The position numbers and the translations under genes are program-made. A stretch of 6,391 nucleotides of DNA from CAYZPB01 sp964480445 (lineage in GTDB: Bacteria; Bacillota; Bacilli; Tepidibacillales; Tepidibacillaceae). This document shows positions 4,834-6,391 of this stretch, piece by piece; position 1 is the stretch's first letter, and every line of letters begins with the position of its first letter. The notes under the pieces were generated by a model. That model searched no databases. It was not told the origin of the DNA and was given only the letters and a program-made list of their open reading frames with translations. The DNA is taken from positions 1 through 6,391 of the forward strand of contig CAYZPB010000052.1 in assembly GCA_964480445.1 (NCBI GenBank), in the 5' to 3' direction.

Positions 4834-5175
4834 ATGAAACCCTTGAGAGAAACCCACAAGATACATGTTAATAGAGGGGATAACGTTATTGTTATCAGTG
4901 GTACTGATAAAGGGAAAAAAGGTAGAGTAATATTTGTTTTTCCGAGAGAGGGTAAGGTTCTAGTTGAAGGTGTCAACATGATTAAAAAGCATTCAAGACC
5001 TTCTCAAGAAAACCAACAGGGAGGCATAATTGAAAAAGAAGCACCAATCGATTCTTCGAAAGTTATGCTCCTTGATCCGAAAACTGGGGAACCTACAAAG
5101 GTTGGCGTTAAGTTTTTGAAGAATGGTGAAAAGGTAAGATATGCTAAAAAGTCTGGCGAAGTTCTTGATAAGTAA
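4834..5175 (+). CDS. rplX: 50S ribosomal protein uL24 (L24), with short N-terminal extension
   Basis: uL24 starts 50S assembly by binding the 5' domain of 23S rRNA and sits near the tunnel exit. The KOW motif occupies about residues 11-41 (HVNRGDNVIVISGTDKGKKG, then RVIFVFPREG), followed by KVLVEGVNMIKKHSRP (41-56), QQGGIIEKEAPID (61-73) and LDPKTGEPTKVG (80-91). The C-terminal half lacks the CxxC pairs of zinc-type L24, so this is the cysteine-free form. It has 113 residues, while Bacillus L24 has 103 and starts near the HVKKGD position; about ten residues (MKPLRETHKI) are extra. The Shine-Dalgarno at 4821-4828 supports ATG 4834. All six arginines are AGA, unlike rplE and rpsZ downstream. 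Two overlapping inverted repeats lie at 4879-4910. The gene ends in TAA, 25 nt before rplE. Confidence 0.98.
   Translation: MKPLRETHKIHVNRGDNVIVISGTDKGKKGRVIFVFPREGKVLVEGVNMIKKHSRPSQENQQGGIIEKEAPIDSSKVMLLDPKTGEPTKVGVKFLKNGEKVRYAKKSGEVLDK
4879..4910 (+). repeat. Two overlapping, mutually exclusive inverted repeats in rplX
   Basis: GATAAC (4879-4884) pairs with GTTATC (4891-4896). TTATCAGT (4892-4899) pairs perfectly with ACTGATAA (4903-4910) around a GGT loop. The shared bases mean only one can form at a time. Both lie within the KOW-motif codons, about 45-75 nt after the start. Function is unproven. Confidence 0.45.
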
Positions 5176-5184
5176 CCAGGTTGG

Positions 5185-5190
5185 AAGGAG
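5185..5190 (+). promoter_or_regulatory. Shine-Dalgarno of rplE
   Basis: AAGGAG lies 10 nt before the GTG at 5201. The first ATG downstream (5217) is out of frame, so this site and the uL5 N-terminus point to GTG as the start. In E. coli this is the region where S8 represses the spc operon; I see no clear S8-type stem here. Confidence 0.75.
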
Positions 5191-5200
5191 AGTATAAATA

Positions 5201-5743
5201 GTGGCGGCAAGATTAAATGAACTATATATTAATGAAATAACACCAGCGATGATGAAAAAGTTTGATTATAAATCCGTTATGCAGGTTCCGCGTGTTGATA
5301 AGGTTGTAATCAATATGGGACTTGGGGAAGCTGTTCAGAACTCAAAGATTCTTGATAGTGCAGTAGCGGATATTCAATTGATTGCTGGTCAGAGGCCGGT
5401 CATTACACGTGCTAAGAGGTCAATTGCAGGCTTTAAGCTGCGTGAAGATATGCCGATTGGTGCGAAGGTAACACTTCGTGGGGAAAGAATGTATCATTTT
5501 ATTGATAAACTAGTGAACATATCTTTACCTCGTGTCCGAGACTTTCGTGGAGTTTCAAGTAAATCTTTTGATGGACGTGGAAACTACACTTTAGGACTTA
5601 AAGAGCAATTGATGTTCCCAGAGATTGACTATGACAAAATTGATAAACTCCGTGGGATGGACATAGTTTTTGTAACAACCGCAAATACAGATGAAGAAGC
5701 CTACGAACTATTAAGTCAATTAGGAATGCCGTTTAAGAAATAA
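5201..5743 (+). CDS. rplE: 50S ribosomal protein uL5 (L5), GTG start
   Basis: uL5 binds 5S rRNA in the central protuberance, contacts uS13 across the subunit interface, and touches the P-site tRNA through a loop. The product has 180 residues against 179 in Bacillus. Motifs in order are VMQVPRVDKVVINMGLGEAV (26-45), the P-site loop region GQRPVITRAKRSIAGFKLRE (63-82), PIGAKVTLRGERMYHFIDKL (85-104), LPRVRDFRGVSSKSFDGRGN (109-128) and EQLMFPEIDYDKI (135-147), ending with TTANTDEEAYELLSQLGMPF. The start is GTG, giving MAARLNELY, which aligns with the Bacillus N-terminus. Nine of thirteen arginines are CGN, in contrast with rplX. It is 20 nt before rpsZ. Confidence 0.98.
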   Translation: MAARLNELYINEITPAMMKKFDYKSVMQVPRVDKVVINMGLGEAVQNSKILDSAVADIQLIAGQRPVITRAKRSIAGFKLREDMPIGAKVTLRGERMYHFIDKLVNISLPRVRDFRGVSSKSFDGRGNYTLGLKEQLMFPEIDYDKIDKLRGMDIVFVTTANTDEEAYELLSQLGMPFKK

Positions 5744-5763
5744 GCATTTGAGGAGGGAATTAA

Positions 5764-5949
5764 GTGGCCAAGAAATCAATGATCGCTAAACAGAAGCGAC
5801 CACAAAAGTATAAAGTTCGTGAATATACACGTTGTCAACGTTGTGGACGACCACGTTCAGTTTTACGTAAGTTTATGCTGTGTAGAATTTGTTTCCGCGA
5901 GCTTGCGAGTCAGGGACAAATTCCTGGAGTAAAAAAAGCTAGCTGGTAA
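5764..5949 (+). CDS. rpsZ: 30S ribosomal protein uS14, zinc-binding type Z, GTG start
   Basis: uS14 lies in the 30S head next to uS3 and uS10. This is the short, 61-residue zinc form, also called rpsN or rpsN1. A zinc ribbon is visible with Cys24, Cys27, Cys40 and Cys43 (C-X2-C-X12-C-X2-C), all intact. The rest is basic, with AKKSMIAKQKRPQKYKVREY at 2-21 and the conserved end FRELASQGQIPGVKKASW. The GTG at 5764 follows GAGGAGGG (5750-5757) by 6 nt and gives the family N-terminus MAKKSM. In Bacillus a zinc-free paralogue is made elsewhere under zinc starvation; none is present here. Eight of nine arginines are CGN. The long zinc-free S14 of enterobacteria is excluded by length and by the cysteines. 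The gene is followed 28 nt later by rpsH. Confidence 0.99.
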   Translation: MAKKSMIAKQKRPQKYKVREYTRCQRCGRPRSVLRKFMLCRICFRELASQGQIPGVKKASW

Positions 5950-5977
5950 ATCCAGGCTATGGAGGGAGGATACTTAG

Positions 5978-6376
5978 ATGGCAATGACAGATCCAATTGC
6001 AGATATGTTAACTCGAATAAGAAATGCGAATATGGTTCGTCACGAAATAGTTGAAATACCGGCGTCAAACGTGAAACGTGAGATTGCGGAGATTTTAAAA
6101 CGTGAAGGTTTTATTCGAGATGCTGAGTATATAGAAGATACTAAACAAGGAATAATTCGTGTCTTTCTTAAATACGGACCGAATAATGAAAGAGTAATAA
6201 CAGGTTTAAAAAGAATTAGCAAGCCAGGTTTAAGAGTTTATGCGAAAAACAATGAGGTTCCAAGGGTACTTGGAGGACTAGGTATTGCAATTATATCGAC
6301 ATCACAAGGTGTTCTAACTGATAGAGAGGCTCGTAATAAACAAACTGGCGGAGAGGTACTTGCGTACATCTGGTAG
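5978..6376 (+). CDS. rpsH: 30S ribosomal protein uS8 (S8)
   Basis: uS8 binds helix 21 of 16S rRNA and organises the central domain of the 30S subunit; in E. coli it also represses the spc operon at the rplE start. The 132 residues match Bacillus S8. The N-terminal domain begins MAMTDPIADMLTRIRNANMV (1-20), followed by KREIAEILKREGFI (33-46). The C-terminal RNA-binding domain has LKRISKPGLRVYAK (77-90) and the signature IISTSQGVLTDREAR (105-119), ending in GGEVLAYIW. Ala129 replaces a cysteine found in E. coli S8. ATG 5978 is preferred over ATG 5984 because the purine-rich AGGGAGG (5963-5969) is 8 nt away. The gene is complete and ends with tandem TAG stops (6374 and 6377); rplF is expected beyond the window. 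Confidence 0.98.
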   Translation: MAMTDPIADMLTRIRNANMVRHEIVEIPASNVKREIAEILKREGFIRDAEYIEDTKQGIIRVFLKYGPNNERVITGLKRISKPGLRVYAKNNEVPRVLGGLGIAIISTSQGVLTDREARNKQTGGEVLAYIW

Positions 6377-6391
6377 TAGACTTAAATCCGA

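Noticed and set aside
4818..4872. Short reading frame starting at ATG 4818, overlapping the rplX start.
   Set aside because: It is 17 codons long, its ATG is 16 nt from the only GGAGG before it, and it contains the rplX Shine-Dalgarno. No sign of being translated.
5165..5198. TTGATA and TATAAA between rplX and rplE as a possible sigma-A promoter.
   Set aside because: The spacer is 22 nt, well over the usual 16-18, and the TATAAA follows the rplE Shine-Dalgarno directly. Not supported.
5150..5230. S8 repressor site at the rplX-rplE junction, as in E. coli.
   Set aside because: I could find only a weak CCA/TGG stem (5176-5184) and nothing like the helix-21 mimic. Absence by eye is not proof; an S8-motif covariance search would decide.
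1..6391. A hidden accessory or novel system in the window.
   Set aside because: Every spacer is 40 nt or shorter, gene order is canonical, and all fifteen products are recognisable ribosomal proteins, so there is no room for an extra locus beyond RNA-level elements.

Overview
The window is one continuous stretch of the bacterial S10-spc ribosomal protein gene cluster, all on the + strand. It has fifteen genes in canonical order: rplC (5' end missing), rplD, rplW, rplB, rpsS, rplV, rpsC, rplP, rpmC, rpsQ, rplN, rplX, rplE, rpsZ (rpsN, zinc form) and rpsH. Every protein except uL3 is complete. I see no frameshift, insertion, foreign gene, RNA gene, mobile element or CRISPR array. Nothing supports a new biological system here; the observations below are small-scale oddities in a housekeeping region.

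The organism looks like a low-to-moderate GC Firmicute, most likely a clostridial lineage. Four things point that way. The proteins track the Bacillus subtilis orthologues closely in length and motif (uL4 207 aa, uL16 144, uL29 66, uS17 87, uL14 122, uS8 132). uS14 is the short 61-residue four-cysteine type. Nearly every gene has a strong AAAGGAGG-like Shine-Dalgarno sequence. TTG and GTG starts are used freely. The S10 and spc groups run together without a visible break, as in Firmicutes. Family or genus cannot be fixed by eye.

Layout: positions 1-2456 hold uL3-uL4-uL23-uL2-uS19, proteins of the peptidyl transferase surroundings, the exit tunnel and the 30S head. Positions 2479-4400 hold uL22-uS3-uL16-uL29-uS17; from uL22 to uL29 the genes are almost fused, with gaps of 3 and 2 nt and then an 11-nt overlap, and with Shine-Dalgarno sequences inside the preceding gene. 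A 40-nt spacer (4401-4440), the widest in the window, lies where the E. coli S10 and spc operons separate. Positions 4441-6376 hold uL14-uL24-uL5-uS14-uS8, the start of the spc group; rplF would be expected next. No stretch without a gene exceeds 40 nt.

The genes work as a stoichiometric set whose products assemble onto 23S and 16S rRNA, and tight spacing suggests translational coupling along one long transcript. The promoter, the S10 leader and rpsJ would lie upstream of the window. Points worth a second look are the heavy use of TAG stops (6 of 15), near absence of cysteine outside uS14, an N-terminal extension on uL24, a gene-by-gene switch in arginine codons, and several intragenic inverted repeats that may be chance.
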